64,000 bases of DNA from Actinomadura rupiterrae (GTDB taxonomy: Bacteria; Actinomycetota; Actinomycetes; Streptosporangiales; Streptosporangiaceae): the NCBI RefSeq assembly GCF_024172125.1, contig NZ_JAMZEA010000003.1, forward strand, positions 248,001 to 312,000, read 5' to 3'. Positions 9,204 through 17,470 of the stretch are shown here, one piece after another (position 1 is the first letter of the stretch; each line of letters begins with the position of its first letter). Both the position numbers and the translations under genes were made by a program. A model generated the notes under the pieces. The model made no database searches and was not told the origin of the DNA. It saw only the letters and a program-made list of their open reading frames with translations.

Positions 9204-9974
9204 ATGACGAGATCGCCGCGCCGCCTCAAGGAGCAGGTCAGGGACACCGTCGGCGAGCAGGTCCGCGACCTTCCGCTGCACGCCGTCCGGCTGGCCATGT
9301 TCGGCGTCGGCCGGGCCCTGCTGCTGAGCGACCGGGTGACCCGGGACTACAAGGAGATCACCGAGGGCGGCGGGGTGAAGCCGGTGCTCGGCCGGCTCCG
9401 CCAGGACGTGCAGCACACCGCCGTCTCGGTGGTCGGCACGGTGGTGGAGCGCGTCCGCGGCGGCGAGGAGGAGCCCGCGCCGCGCACGGCCCGCGCCCGC
9501 ACGGCGGCGGCGCGTCCGGCGGCCCGTCCTGCGGAGCGCCCGGCCGCCCGCGAGAAGGAGATCTCGGTGGGCAAGCCCGCCGCGTCCGCCAAGCCCGCCG
9601 CCAAACCGGAGCCCGAGGCCGCGAAGCCCGCCGAGCCGAAGGCCGCCGAGGCCAAGCCCGCCAAGCCCGCCGAGGCGAAGCCTGCTCAGGCGAAGCCCGC
9701 CGAGGCCAAGCCGAAGGCCGCGGCGAAGCCGAAGCGGGCCGAGCCCGCCAAGCCCGCCGCGACGTCCAAGGCCGCCGGATCCGCCGGTGAGGCCGCCGAG
9801 CTCCCGGTGCCGGACTACGACACCGCGACGCTCCCGCAGCTCCGCGCCCGCCTGCGCGGCCTCTCGGCCGACCAGGTCAAGCTGCTGCGCGAGTACGAGC
9901 GCGAGCACGAGGCCCGCGCCGACATCATCCGCATGTACGAGAACCGGATCGCCAAGCTCAACGGCTCGCACTGA
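9204..9974 (+). CDS. Ala/Lys/Pro-rich protein like lipid droplet-associated Rv1109c
   Basis: The 256-residue product has three parts. An amphipathic N-terminus (about 1-75) contains LPLHAVRLAMFGVGRALLL. A low-complexity stretch (about 95-195) is built of KPAEAKPA-type repeats. The C-terminal helical domain (YDTATLPQLRARLRGLSADQ, then EYEREHEARADIIRMYENRI) closely resembles the C-terminus of mycobacterial Rv1109c, a family named for lipid-droplet association. Gene order supports this, since the orthologue lies between ispH and xseA in mycobacteria. AGGAGG at 9189-9194 fixes the ATG at 9204. The repeat part looks histone-H1-like, so nucleic-acid binding is an alternative. Function is not proven. 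Confidence 0.65.
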   Translation: MTRSPRRLKEQVRDTVGEQVRDLPLHAVRLAMFGVGRALLLSDRVTRDYKEITEGGGVKPVLGRLRQDVQHTAVSVVGTVVERVRGGEEEPAPRTARARTAAARPAARPAERPAAREKEISVGKPAASAKPAAKPEPEAAKPAEPKAAEAKPAKPAEAKPAQAKPAEAKPKAAAKPKRAEPAKPAATSKAAGSAGEAAELPVPDYDTATLPQLRARLRGLSADQVKLLREYEREHEARADIIRMYENRIAKLNGSH

Positions 9975-9991
9975 CCCGCACCGATCCGCAG

Positions 9992-10029
9992 CTCAGGCCC
10001 GTCCGAAACCCCTTTCGGACGGGCCTGAG
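9992..10029 (+). terminator. strong intrinsic terminator-like hairpin
   Basis: A perfect 17-bp stem, CTCAGGCCCGTCCGAAA (9992-10008) with TTTCGGACGGGCCTGAG (10013-10029), has a CCCC loop and starts 17 bp after the stop of the Rv1109c-like gene. Confidence 0.85.
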
Positions 10030-10127
10030 CGCGTCCAGGCCCTCCTCTCGGGACCTGAGCGCGTCCTGGAGAACGTCCTTCCGGGACCTGAGCGCGTCCG
10101 GACGTCCTTCGGGGCCTGAGCGCGTTC
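10021..10127. repeat. four-copy repeat of about 30 bp derived from the terminator arm
   Basis: GGGCCTGAGCGCGTCC and close variants start at 10021, 10050, 10083 and 10111, with CTGG(A)GAACGTCCTT-like spacers. The first copy overlaps the right arm of the terminator. The array fills the gap between two convergent genes. Confidence 0.8.
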
Positions 10128-10146
10128 AGGAACGTCCTCCAGCGGC

Positions 10147-11109
10147 TCAGCGGACGAGCTGGTCGCCGAGCGGGCTGCGCATGTAGACGACGGAGCGGCC
10201 GTCGCGGGTGCGGTTCAGGAGGCCGCCGGCGTGCAGGGCGGTGAGGTGGCGGCTGACCGCGCCCGGCGTGACGCCGAGGCGGCGGGCCAGCTCGGTGGTC
10301 GTGGACGGCGCGGCCAGCATGACCAGCAGCCGGGTCCGGGGCAGGCCGATCAGCTCGACGAGGGCGTCCGGCCCTTCGGGTTCGGAGTGGTCCCAGAGCG
10401 CGCCGCGACCGCGCGCGGGATAGGTGATCAGCGGCGGGCCGTAATCGTCGATCATGGAGACCGCGCCGCGCAGGAACAGGCACGGGACGAGCACCAGGCC
10501 GCGTCCCGCGACGTCCACCACGCGCTCGGGCGCCAGCCCGGACGGGATGGCCAGCCGGACCATGCCCTCGGACCAGGTGACCCGCTCGTCCAGCTCGGCG
10601 AACAGCGCGGCGGCGCCGCCGAAGGTCAGCCGCCGCGCGCGGTGCACGAGGTCGGCCTCCAGGACGGCGAGGATCCGCGGCCAGTAAGGGGCGAGACAGG
10701 CGTCCCAGTACTCCTCGAACGCCGTGCAGATCCGGTCGAGGAGGGCCGCCGGGTCGCCGCTCAGCACGGGCGGCACCGGGACGTGCCGGTAGGCGACGAC
10801 GATGTCCCGCCGGACGTCCTCCGGCGGCGTCCGGCGCAGCACGGCCAGGTCTTCGGCGATGTCGGTGACCAGGCCCTCGGGACGCGGCGTCAGGAAGTCG
10901 GGCGTCCAGCCGTGCGGCGCGAACAGGGCGTCCAGCAGCTCGACGTCGAGCCGCGCGTAGGCGGCGGCCGTCTCGCGCGCGTAGGGCAGGTGCTCGGGGT
11001 GCCGGGCGGGGAAGACTCGCGGGCGCAGGCTGAAGACGAGGTCGAACAGCGGCGACATCCCGAAGGACGTCTCCGCCAGGTCCTGGACGCCCAGCCGGAA
11101 CTCGTACAT
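10147..11109 (-). CDS. ArsR-like winged-helix regulator with DUF5937-type N-terminus
   Basis: The 320-residue protein begins MYEFRLGVQDLAETSFGMSP, the opening of the DUF5937 family. It ends with an ArsR-type winged helix (about 240-315, TTELARRLGVTPGAVSRHLT). The middle probably forms the ligand part. I chose the ATG at 11109 over 11130 because the family starts there and an imperfect palindrome (11109-11125) lies directly upstream. The gene is divergent from an MFS pump, 48 bp apart, which suggests it represses the pump until a ligand binds. The ligand is unknown. Confidence 0.78.
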   Translation of the reverse strand: MYEFRLGVQDLAETSFGMSPLFDLVFSLRPRVFPARHPEHLPYARETAAAYARLDVELLDALFAPHGWTPDFLTPRPEGLVTDIAEDLAVLRRTPPEDVRRDIVVAYRHVPVPPVLSGDPAALLDRICTAFEEYWDACLAPYWPRILAVLEADLVHRARRLTFGGAAALFAELDERVTWSEGMVRLAIPSGLAPERVVDVAGRGLVLVPCLFLRGAVSMIDDYGPPLITYPARGRGALWDHSEPEGPDALVELIGLPRTRLLVMLAAPSTTTELARRLGVTPGAVSRHLTALHAGGLLNRTRDGRSVVYMRSPLGDQLVR

Positions 11110-11125
11110 TGACCCATAGGGTAAA
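11109..11125. promoter_or_regulatory. imperfect palindrome, candidate operator
   Basis: TTGACCC-ATA-GGGTAAA has seven-base arms with one mismatch and lies between the divergent regulator and MFS genes, next to the regulator start. Its less GC-rich make-up suggests it also overlaps a promoter. Confidence 0.4.
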
Positions 11126-11157
11126 TCCATTCCGTCCCGATATGCCGCGGGGTTGGG

Positions 11158-12435
11158 ATGGACGGCATGACGACGACCTCCCCCGGGTCGCCGAGCATGG
11201 CGAGCCTCGCCCGGCATCCGGTGATCCGCGTGCTGTCCGTGGCGATGCTCGTCAACACGCTCGGCAACGGCCTGTTCATGACCACCAGCGCCCTGCTGTT
11301 CACCCGCGCGGTCGGCATGTCGCCTGCCCAGGTCGGCTTCGCGCTGGCGCTGGGCGGGGTGTTCGGCATCGCGGCGGGCGTCCCGATGGGACGGGTCGCC
11401 GACCGGTTCGGGTCGCGTCCGACGGTGGTGGCGCTGCTAGGCGCCGAGGGCGTGCTGATCCTCGGCTACACCCAGGTCCACTCGTTCTGGGCGGCGGTGC
11501 CGCTGATCTGCGGCGTCACGTTCCTGGACCGGGGCGCGAGCGCCGTCCGGAACGCGCTGGTCGCGCACGCGCTGCCCGCCGAGCTGCGGATGCCGGGCCG
11601 CGCCTTCCTGCGGATGATGACCAACGCCGGGGTCGGCGTGGGCGCGGCGCTGGCGTCCCTGGCGCTCGTCGTGGACACCCCGTTCGCCTACCGGACGATC
11701 GTCGTCCTGGACGCGGTGACCTTCGTCGGCGCCGCGCTGCTGCTCACGAGGGTGCCCGGGGAGCGTCCGGCCAAGGGCGCGGCGGCGTCCGGCGGGCGGG
11801 CGTTCGGCGCGCTGACCGACGTCCCGTACCTGGTGATCACGCTGCTGTCCGGGGTGCTGGTGCTGCAGCAGGGGATCATGGAGGTCGGCATCCCGCTGTG
11901 GGTGACGCGCGACACGCACGCGCCGCGGCTGCTGGTGTCGGCCTGCCTCGTCCTGAACACGGCCATGGTCATCGCGCTCCAGGTGCGGCTGACGCGCGGC
12001 GCCGAGGACCCGGCCCGCGCCGCCCGGATCTGCCTGCGCGCCGGGACGCTGATGGCGGTCGGCTGCCTGCTGTTCGGGCTGGCCAAGGGCCCGGACGCGT
12101 GGACGGCGTCGATCCTGGTCCTCGCGGCGCTGGCGCTCCAGACGGTCGGCGAGGTGCTGTGCGCGGCGGGCACCTGGGCGCTCAGCTACGAGCTGGCGGA
12201 CGAGCGCGCGCACGGCGTCTACCAGGGCGTCTTCAACAGCGGCTTCGCCGCCGGGGTGCTGCTCGGCCCGCTGGTCGTCACGCAGACCGCGCTCCGGTTC
12301 GGCATGACCGGCTGGCTGGTCTTCGGCGCGGTCTTCCTGGTGGCGGCGTTCGCCTTCATCCCCGCGACCCGCTGGGCCGCCGCGAACCGCCCGTCCTGGG
12401 AGCCCGTCCCCCGGGAGCAGGAAGTCACCGCCTGA
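11158..12435 (+). CDS. MFS transporter
   Basis: The 425-residue protein has about twelve membrane helices. The cytoplasmic loop motif GRVADRFGSRPTV between helices 2 and 3 is typical of major facilitator drug or metabolite exporters. It is divergent from the DUF5937-type regulator and shares the 48-bp control region with it, so inducible efflux is the likely role. An ATG at 11167 is an alternative start. A 30-bp perfect palindrome follows the stop. The substrate is not visible. Confidence 0.85.
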   Translation: MDGMTTTSPGSPSMASLARHPVIRVLSVAMLVNTLGNGLFMTTSALLFTRAVGMSPAQVGFALALGGVFGIAAGVPMGRVADRFGSRPTVVALLGAEGVLILGYTQVHSFWAAVPLICGVTFLDRGASAVRNALVAHALPAELRMPGRAFLRMMTNAGVGVGAALASLALVVDTPFAYRTIVVLDAVTFVGAALLLTRVPGERPAKGAAASGGRAFGALTDVPYLVITLLSGVLVLQQGIMEVGIPLWVTRDTHAPRLLVSACLVLNTAMVIALQVRLTRGAEDPARAARICLRAGTLMAVGCLLFGLAKGPDAWTASILVLAALALQTVGEVLCAAGTWALSYELADERAHGVYQGVFNSGFAAGVLLGPLVVTQTALRFGMTGWLVFGAVFLVAAFAFIPATRWAAANRPSWEPVPREQEVTA

Positions 12436-12447
12436 GCAGAGCGGACG

Positions 12448-12477
12448 AGAACGGCCCCGGACGTCCGGGGCCGTTCT
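12448..12477 (+). terminator. perfect 15-bp-stem hairpin after the MFS gene
   Basis: AGAACGGCCCCGGAC pairs with GTCCGGGGCCGTTCT without mismatch, 12 bp after the stop codon. It sits between convergent MFS genes and may serve both. Confidence 0.8.
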
Positions 12478-12515
12478 GTGCGCAGGGGCCGCGCGGGGGC
12501 CGGTCCCTGCGCCGC

Positions 12516-12559
12516 TCATACCTTCACGGGGAGTCCTGCGCGGGTCATACCTTCACGGG
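12516..12559. repeat. 15-bp direct repeat
   Basis: TCATACCTTCACGGG occurs at 12516-12530 and 12545-12559, 29 bp apart, just outside the 3' end of the leftward MFS gene. No function is evident. Confidence 0.7.
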
Positions 12560-12573
12560 AGGCTCAGCGCTGC

Positions 12574-13803
12574 TCACGCCTTGGCCGGAAGCGCCTCGTC
12601 CTGGAAGGTGTGGTCGATGTCGACGCGCTCCAGGGACTCCAGGTGCCGCCGCCGGACGACCAGGATGCCGATCGCGACGGCGCAGCAGGCCGCGCCGATG
12701 TAGTACGGAGTCGAGTCGCTGAACCGCTCGGCGAGCTTGCTGCCGAAGTAGGGCGCGATGCCGCCGCCGAGCCAGCGGACGAAGTTGTAGCCCGCGGACG
12801 CGACCGGGCGGGGGTTGTCGGAGACCTCCATGGCCGCCTCGGTGAAGGCGGTGTTGTTCAGCCCGATCGGGATGCCGGACAGGATCGTGGAGACGATGAT
12901 CCCGGTGTGCCCGAGCGTGGCGAGGCCGAGCTGGAACACGATCAGCAGGGCCAGTGCCAGGTGCATGACCCGGACCGTCCCGATCCGGCGCTGCAGGGCG
13001 GGCGCGCCGAACACCGAGGCCAGCGCGACCATGACGCCCCAGCCGAAGAACACCAGGCCGATGCCGTGCGCGTTCATGTGCAGCACGAACGGCGTCCAGG
13101 CGAGGACGGTGAAGAACGCGTAGTTGTAGAAAAGTGCGGTGAACGCGGTGGTCTTGAGGCCGCCGTGCCCGAGCGCGCGGATCGGCGCGGACAGCGGGGT
13201 CTTCTCGGCGGGCTTCGGCGTCGGCTTCAGCAGCGTGGCGATGAGGACGAACCCGACCGCCATCAGGATCGCCGTCCCGAAGAACGGGAAGCGCCAGTTC
13301 ATGTCGCCGAGCAGCGCGCCGACGAGCGGGCCGAGCGAGATGCCGATGCCGAGCGCGGCCTCGTAGAGGATGATCGCCGACTCCGCGCCGCCGGACGCCG
13401 CGCCGACGATCACGGCGAGGGCGGTCGCGACGAACAGCGCGTTGCCGAGCCCCCAGCCCGCGCGGAACCCGACGAGCTGCCCGACGGTGTCGGACGTCCC
13501 GGCGAGCGCGGCGAACAGCACGACCAGGGTGAGCCCGATCATCAGCGTCCGCTTGCCGCCGATCCGGCTGGACACCCAGCCGGTGATCAGCATCGCGACG
13601 GCGGTGATCAGGAAGTAGCTGGTGAACAGCAGCGACACCTGGCTGGGCGTCGCCTTCAGGTTCTTGGCGATGGCGGGGAGGATCGGGTCGACCAGGCCGA
13701 TGCCCATGAAGGCGACCACGGCCGCGAAGGCGGTGGCCCACACCGACATGGGCTGCCGCAGGAGGCCGGGCTTGGCGGCGCCCTCCACTGGCTGTGCGTG
13801 CAT
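12574..13803 (-). CDS. MFS transporter, MarR-linked efflux pump
   Basis: This 409-residue protein has twelve predicted helices in the DHA1 style, with VDPILPAIAKNLKATPSQVS near the first loop and SSRIGGKRTLMIG at the 2/3 loop. AAGGA lies 8 bases before the ATG. It is 49 bp downstream of a marR-type gene on the same strand, so the two are probably one operon read from the palindromic operator at 14310-14340. The layout is that of a drug or toxic-compound exporter repressed by MarR. The substrate is not known. Confidence 0.87.
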   Translation of the reverse strand: MHAQPVEGAAKPGLLRQPMSVWATAFAAVVAFMGIGLVDPILPAIAKNLKATPSQVSLLFTSYFLITAVAMLITGWVSSRIGGKRTLMIGLTLVVLFAALAGTSDTVGQLVGFRAGWGLGNALFVATALAVIVGAASGGAESAIILYEAALGIGISLGPLVGALLGDMNWRFPFFGTAILMAVGFVLIATLLKPTPKPAEKTPLSAPIRALGHGGLKTTAFTALFYNYAFFTVLAWTPFVLHMNAHGIGLVFFGWGVMVALASVFGAPALQRRIGTVRVMHLALALLIVFQLGLATLGHTGIIVSTILSGIPIGLNNTAFTEAAMEVSDNPRPVASAGYNFVRWLGGGIAPYFGSKLAERFSDSTPYYIGAACCAVAIGILVVRRRHLESLERVDIDHTFQDEALPAKA

Positions 13804-13852
13804 GGAACCTTCCTTTCGAAGGGGTGCCCGCCCCTCCCCGCCCGGACGCCGG

Positions 13853-14293
13853 TCAGCCGGCGGGCGGACGGTCGGGGTCGGCGAAGAGCCTCCCGAGCAG
13901 GGGCAGGGCGGCGCTCAGGGTCTCCCGCTCCGGCTCGGACAGCTCGGCGAACCGTTCCACGAGGAGGCCGATGCGGCGTTCCCGGGTGCGGTGCAGCTGG
14001 ACGCTCCCCTCCCGGGTGATGCCGGCGGTGACGACGCGGGCGTCGGAGGCGTCCCGGCCGCGGGCGACCAGGCCGTCCCGCTCCAGCCGGTTGACCAGGG
14101 CGGTCATCGTCGGGAGCTTGACGCCGTGCTCGGCGGCCAGCTCGGTCATCCGGCGGGGCCCGCCCTCCAGCGAGCCGAGCACCGAGGCCTGCTGGCTGGT
14201 GACGGCCTGGTCGGCGTTGACGCGGCGCAGCATCAGCACCATGTCGCGGAGCCTGGCGTTCAGCGCCTCGGCGAGCTCGCGGTCGGACTGCAT
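13853..14293 (-). CDS. MarR family transcriptional regulator
   Basis: The 146-residue product has the MarR winged helix (about 25-110): QASVLGSLEGGPRRMTELA, the recognition helix LPTMTALVNRLERDGLVARG, and the wing with DARVVTAGITREG. Flanking helices serve dimerization. MarR proteins bind palindromic sites and release on ligand binding. The gene leads the operon with the MFS pump. Two overlapping inverted repeats lie 17-47 bp upstream, so autorepression is very likely. Length is normal. Confidence 0.92.
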   Translation of the reverse strand: MQSDRELAEALNARLRDMVLMLRRVNADQAVTSQQASVLGSLEGGPRRMTELAAEHGVKLPTMTALVNRLERDGLVARGRDASDARVVTAGITREGSVQLHRTRERRIGLLVERFAELSEPERETLSAALPLLGRLFADPDRPPAG

Positions 14294-14309
14294 CGGTCTC
14301 TCCTCAATT

Positions 14310-14340
14310 ACTTAGCCATACTAAGTTAGTTTGTCTAACT
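14310..14340. promoter_or_regulatory. two overlapping inverted repeats, probable MarR operator
   Basis: ACTTAG-CCATA-CTAAGT (14310-14326) and AGTTAG-TTTGT-CTAACT (14324-14340) are both perfect 6-bp-arm palindromes with 5-nt spacers that share three bases. They stand out by low GC and lie between marR and xseA. Confidence 0.75.
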
Positions 14341-14383
14341 TTTCAACCCCGGTGACCTGCATCGTGCCGCGTCGCGCACCGCC

Positions 14384-14389
14384 TAGGCT
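14384..14389 (+). promoter_or_regulatory. -10 box of a leaderless xseA transcript
   Basis: TAGGCT ends 6 nt before the xseA ATG. The same box at the same spacing precedes xseB, and TACGAT at the same spacing precedes ispH. No Shine-Dalgarno sequence is present. Confidence 0.55.
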
Positions 14390-14395
14390 GCCGAC

Positions 14396-15625
14396 ATGGC
14401 GATGGAGACCTCGGCGGAGTCCCCCGTTCCCGTCCGGACGGTGTTGCAGGCGGTCGGCGGCTGGATCGGGCGGCTCGGCCGGATCTGGGTCGAGGGGCAG
14501 ATCACCGAGCTCAACGCGCGGGGCGGCACGGTTTACGTCACGCTCCGCGATCCGGTGGCGAACATGTCGGTGCCGGTCGTCGGCCGCCGCGAGACCTTCG
14601 CCGCCGCCGGGCCCGCCGTGACCGACGGCGCCCGGGTGGTGATCCACTGCAAGCCGGACTTCTGGGTCAACCGCGGCCGGTTCTCGCTCAGCGCGATCGA
14701 GGTCCGCCCGGTCGGCGTCGGCGAGCTGCTCGCCCGGCTGGAGCGGCTCAAGCAGCTGCTGGCGTCCGAGGGCCTGTTCCGGGCCGAGCGCAAGCGCGCG
14801 CTGCCGTTCCTGCCCGGGCGGCTCGGGCTGATCTGCGGCCGCGACTCCGACGCCGAGCACGACGTGCTGCAGAACGCGCGCCGCCGCTGGCCCGCCGTCG
14901 AGTTCACCGTCCGCAACACCGCGGTGCAGGGGAGCAACGCCGTCCCGCAGATCATGGACGCGCTGCGCGAGCTGGACGCCGACCCGGACGTCGAGGTGAT
15001 CGTGATCGCGCGCGGCGGCGGGTCCATGGAGGACCTGCTGCCCTTCTCGGACGAGGCGCTCGTCCGGGCCGTCGCGGCCGCCCGCACGCCCGTGGTCAGC
15101 GCGATCGGGCACGAGCAGGACAGCCCGCTCCTCGACCTGGTCGCCGACCTGCGCGCCTCCACGCCGACCGACGCGGCCAAGCGGGTCGTCCCGGACGTCC
15201 GGGAGCAGCTGCAGCTCGTCCGGCAGCTTCGGGACCGGGGGCGGCGCGTCCTGGTGGGCGGGGTCGAGCGGGAGCTGCACTGGCTGTCGGCGATGCGGTC
15301 CCGTCCGGCGCTCGCCGACCCGGTGCGGGAGATCGAGCGGCAGGCCGAGCGCGTGGAGGCGCTGCGTGACCGCTCGCGGCGCTGCCTGTCGTCCGCGCTG
15401 GACCGGGCGCACGACCAGCTCTCTCATACGCGCGCGCGTCTGCTGGCCCTCTCCCCTGCCGCGACGCTGTCGCGCGGGTACGCGATCGTCCAGCGGGAGG
15501 ACGACGGGGTCGTGCGGGACGCGTCGTCCGTCGCCGAGGGCGAGGCGCTGACCGTCCGGCTGGCCGAGGGACGCCTGTCCGTCACGGTCACCGACCGCGA
15601 ACTCCCGGACGCCGAAACTGGCTGA
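14396..15625 (+). CDS. xseA: exodeoxyribonuclease VII large subunit
   Basis: The 409-residue protein has an OB-fold N-terminus (about 15-115, [20 protein letters not shown]) and the catalytic domain with [28 protein letters not shown] and [12 protein letters not shown] coiled-coil follows, then the C-terminal segment [14 protein letters not shown]. With XseB it forms an enzyme that degrades single-stranded DNA from both ends in repair. The ATG at 14396 follows a TAGGCT box at leaderless spacing; an ATG two codons later is possible. xseB follows after 70 bp. Confidence 0.96.
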   Translation: MAMETSAESPVPVRTVLQAVGGWIGRLGRIWVEGQITELNARGGTVYVTLRDPVANMSVPVVGRRETFAAAGPAVTDGARVVIHCKPDFWVNRGRFSLSAIEVRPVGVGELLARLERLKQLLASEGLFRAERKRALPFLPGRLGLICGRDSDAEHDVLQNARRRWPAVEFTVRNTAVQGSNAVPQIMDALRELDADPDVEVIVIARGGGSMEDLLPFSDEALVRAVAAARTPVVSAIGHEQDSPLLDLVADLRASTPTDAAKRVVPDVREQLQLVRQLRDRGRRVLVGGVERELHWLSAMRSRPALADPVREIERQAERVEALRDRSRRCLSSALDRAHDQLSHTRARLLALSPAATLSRGYAIVQREDDGVVRDASSVAEGEALTVRLAEGRLSVTVTDRELPDAETG

Positions 15626-15683
15626 ACCGGCTGAGTCCGGTGGGACGTCCCGGCATTGCCGCGAGGCGGTTCGGCATTGGCCC

Positions 15684-15689
15684 TAGGCT
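15684..15689 (+). promoter_or_regulatory. -10 box of a leaderless xseB transcript
   Basis: CCTAGGCTGG repeats the core of the xseA promoter, and TAGGCT again ends 6 nt before the start codon (GTG at 15696). It suggests xseB has its own promoter. Confidence 0.5.
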
Positions 15690-15695
15690 GGGCCT

Positions 15696-15935
15696 GTGGC
15701 GGAGAAGACCGAACAGAGTTACGAGCAGGCCCGGGACGAGCTGACCGAGGTCGTCCGGAAGCTGGAGGCCGGCGGCCTCACGCTGGAGGAGTCGCTGGCC
15801 CTCTGGGAGCGCGGCGAGAAGCTGGCCGCCGTCTGCGAGGAGTGGCTGGAGGGCGCCCGCGCCCGCCTGACCGCCGCCATGAACGCCGAGGGCGACGCCA
15901 AGGACGATTCGTCCGACCCGTCCGCCCCCTTCTAG
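15696..15935 (+). CDS. xseB: exodeoxyribonuclease VII small subunit
   Basis: The 79-residue protein has the two-helix XseB core: [20 protein letters not shown] then [16 protein letters not shown]. The acidic, Ser-rich tail is disordered. XseB binds the XseA coiled-coil and regulates exonuclease VII. The start is a GTG six bases after the TAGGCT box. The stop is 13 bp from the end of the convergent DUF4245 gene, with no hairpin between. Confidence 0.95.
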   Translation: MAEKTEQSYEQARDELTEVVRKLEAGGLTLEESLALWERGEKLAAVCEEWLEGARARLTAAMNAEGDAKDDSSDPSAPF

Positions 15936-15948
15936 CCGGGCCCGCGCC

Positions 15949-16689
15949 CTAGGAGCGCTGGGTGGGGGCGGGGGTGACGATGCTGGTGTCGTTCTTGTCC
16001 AGCGGCTTGAGGGACGCGGCGAGGACGGCCAGCTCGTCGTAGGTGGCGGTGCCCGTGACCACGATGCTCACCCCGTCCTTGAGGGTGCGGGCGAGCGAGT
16101 TGGCCTTCTTGTCGCGGCGGTAGTAGGTGTCCCAGGTGATCCCGGCCACGGCCCTGGTGCCGATCGCGGCCTTGCTGTTGGTCATCCGCGGGACGTAGTC
16201 CTTGGCCTTCTCGTTGCTCTCCTCAAGCGCCGCGTACTGCCCGGACGGCGTGACGAACCCGAGGTGCCACGCGACCGGCTTCCCCTTCTCACCGAGCCCG
16301 TGCAGCCGCGCGCTGGTCGCCCGCCAGCCCGCCGGGAGGCCCTTCGGACCCCACGCCTGGTACGGGCCGCTGTGCGCGAGCGCCCACTCCTGGGAGCCGT
16401 AGTCGACCGTCGGGAGCAGCTCCTTGTTCGACCGCGGCGTGATGATGAAGATCACTCCGACCAGCAGCAGGCACGCCGCGATCGCCGTGGCGAACCCGCC
16501 GAGCCCGCTGGTCAGCCGCTTGTAGAGCCCCGGCGCGACCTGCACCGTGCCGCGCTGACCCGCACCGGCGGCGGGCACGGCGGAACCGCCGTCCGGCGCG
16601 GCCGCAGGGGCGGGCGTGGTGGCGCCGTCCTCCGCGGACGGGCGCGGGTGCTCGGACGTCGTCGTCGGGGCAGGGCTGTCGTCGCTCAC
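15949..16689 (-). CDS. DUF4245 membrane-anchored protein
   Basis: The 246-residue protein has about 60 disordered residues, one membrane helix (about 66-88, GFATAIAACLLLVGVIFIIT) and an extracytoplasmic domain to the end with GLPAGWRATSARLHG and a WHLGFVTPSGQYAALEES motif. This is the DUF4245 pattern, found next to xseB and glpX in many actinobacteria (Rv1100 in M. tuberculosis). A GTG at 16689 starts the protein; the open frame runs farther upstream but overlaps the TetR gene. It lies 20 bp after the TetR gene on the same strand. Function is unknown. Confidence 0.85.
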   Translation of the reverse strand: MSDDSPAPTTTSEHPRPSAEDGATTPAPAAAPDGGSAVPAAGAGQRGTVQVAPGLYKRLTSGLGGFATAIAACLLLVGVIFIITPRSNKELLPTVDYGSQEWALAHSGPYQAWGPKGLPAGWRATSARLHGLGEKGKPVAWHLGFVTPSGQYAALEESNEKAKDYVPRMTNSKAAIGTRAVAGITWDTYYRRDKKANSLARTLKDGVSIVVTGTATYDELAVLAASLKPLDKNDTSIVTPAPTQRS

Positions 16690-16709
16690 CCCACCAGGAT
16701 CCCGCACGG

Positions 16710-17330
16710 TCAGCGCTGCTCCGTACGGGGGTTCCTGATAGTGCCGACAATGGCCATGATGTCGTCCGCGAGCCGCCGCGACCCGTCGGCGTCGTCGCTC
16801 AGCGACACCTCCGACACCGCGCCCGCCATCGCGCCGGTCAGGACGACGACCAGCGCCTCGTCCACCCCGCCGTCGGCGGTGTGGAACAGCGCGGCGTTGC
16901 GCCGGGCCCACTTGTTCAGCCGCTGCCGCATCACCCGGTCGAAGCCGGGCGGGCCGTCGCCGGAGATGAACAGGCGCGAGACGTCCCGCTCCTCGATGCA
17001 GCCGTCCAGGTAGGCGCCCGCGCCCGCGATGAACTGCCGCATCGGGTCGGACTCGCCCGCCTCGCGCACCGCGTTGATCGCCTTGCGGGTGCGCTCCTGC
17101 TGCCGCGCCTGGAACTCCTCGAACAGCGTGAGGTACAGGTCGGCCTTGCCGTTGAAGTGGTGGTAGAGGCTGCCGACGCTGGCCCCGGCCTTGGCCACGA
17201 TGTCGGTGACCGCGGCCTGGGCGAAGCCCGCCTCGCAGAACACGTCCCGCGCCGCCGCCAGCAGGGCTCCGCGCGTCGCCGCGCCCCGGTCCGAGGTCCG
17301 CGGCGGGGTCGTGTCGATGTCGCTGCTCAT
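16710..17330 (-). CDS. TetR family transcriptional regulator
   Basis: The 206-residue protein has a TetR helix-turn-helix at about 15-65 (RGALLAAARDVFCEAGFAQA, VTDIVAKAGASVGSLYHHF) and a ligand-binding helical C-terminus. I chose the ATG at 17330; a TAATCT box ends 8 nt before it, which fits a leaderless start, while the ATG at 17336 would overlap the expected transcript start. It probably forms an operon with the DUF4245 gene and is divergent from glpX. The ligand and targets are unknown. Confidence 0.88.
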   Translation of the reverse strand: MSSDIDTTPPRTSDRGAATRGALLAAARDVFCEAGFAQAAVTDIVAKAGASVGSLYHHFNGKADLYLTLFEEFQARQQERTRKAINAVREAGESDPMRQFIAGAGAYLDGCIEERDVSRLFISGDGPPGFDRVMRQRLNKWARRNAALFHTADGGVDEALVVVLTGAMAGAVSEVSLSDDADGSRRLADDIMAIVGTIRNPRTEQR

Positions 17331-17470
17331 GAGCATAGAGATTACGCCGGACGATCCCTGGACACGATCCCGACGGGGGCCTCCGTCCGCTCTGGTCTGG
17401 TCCAATTTGGACGGCGGCGCGGGCCGCACGGAGAATCCGGATGAGCCATCGACCGAAAGGGCGTCCCGCC

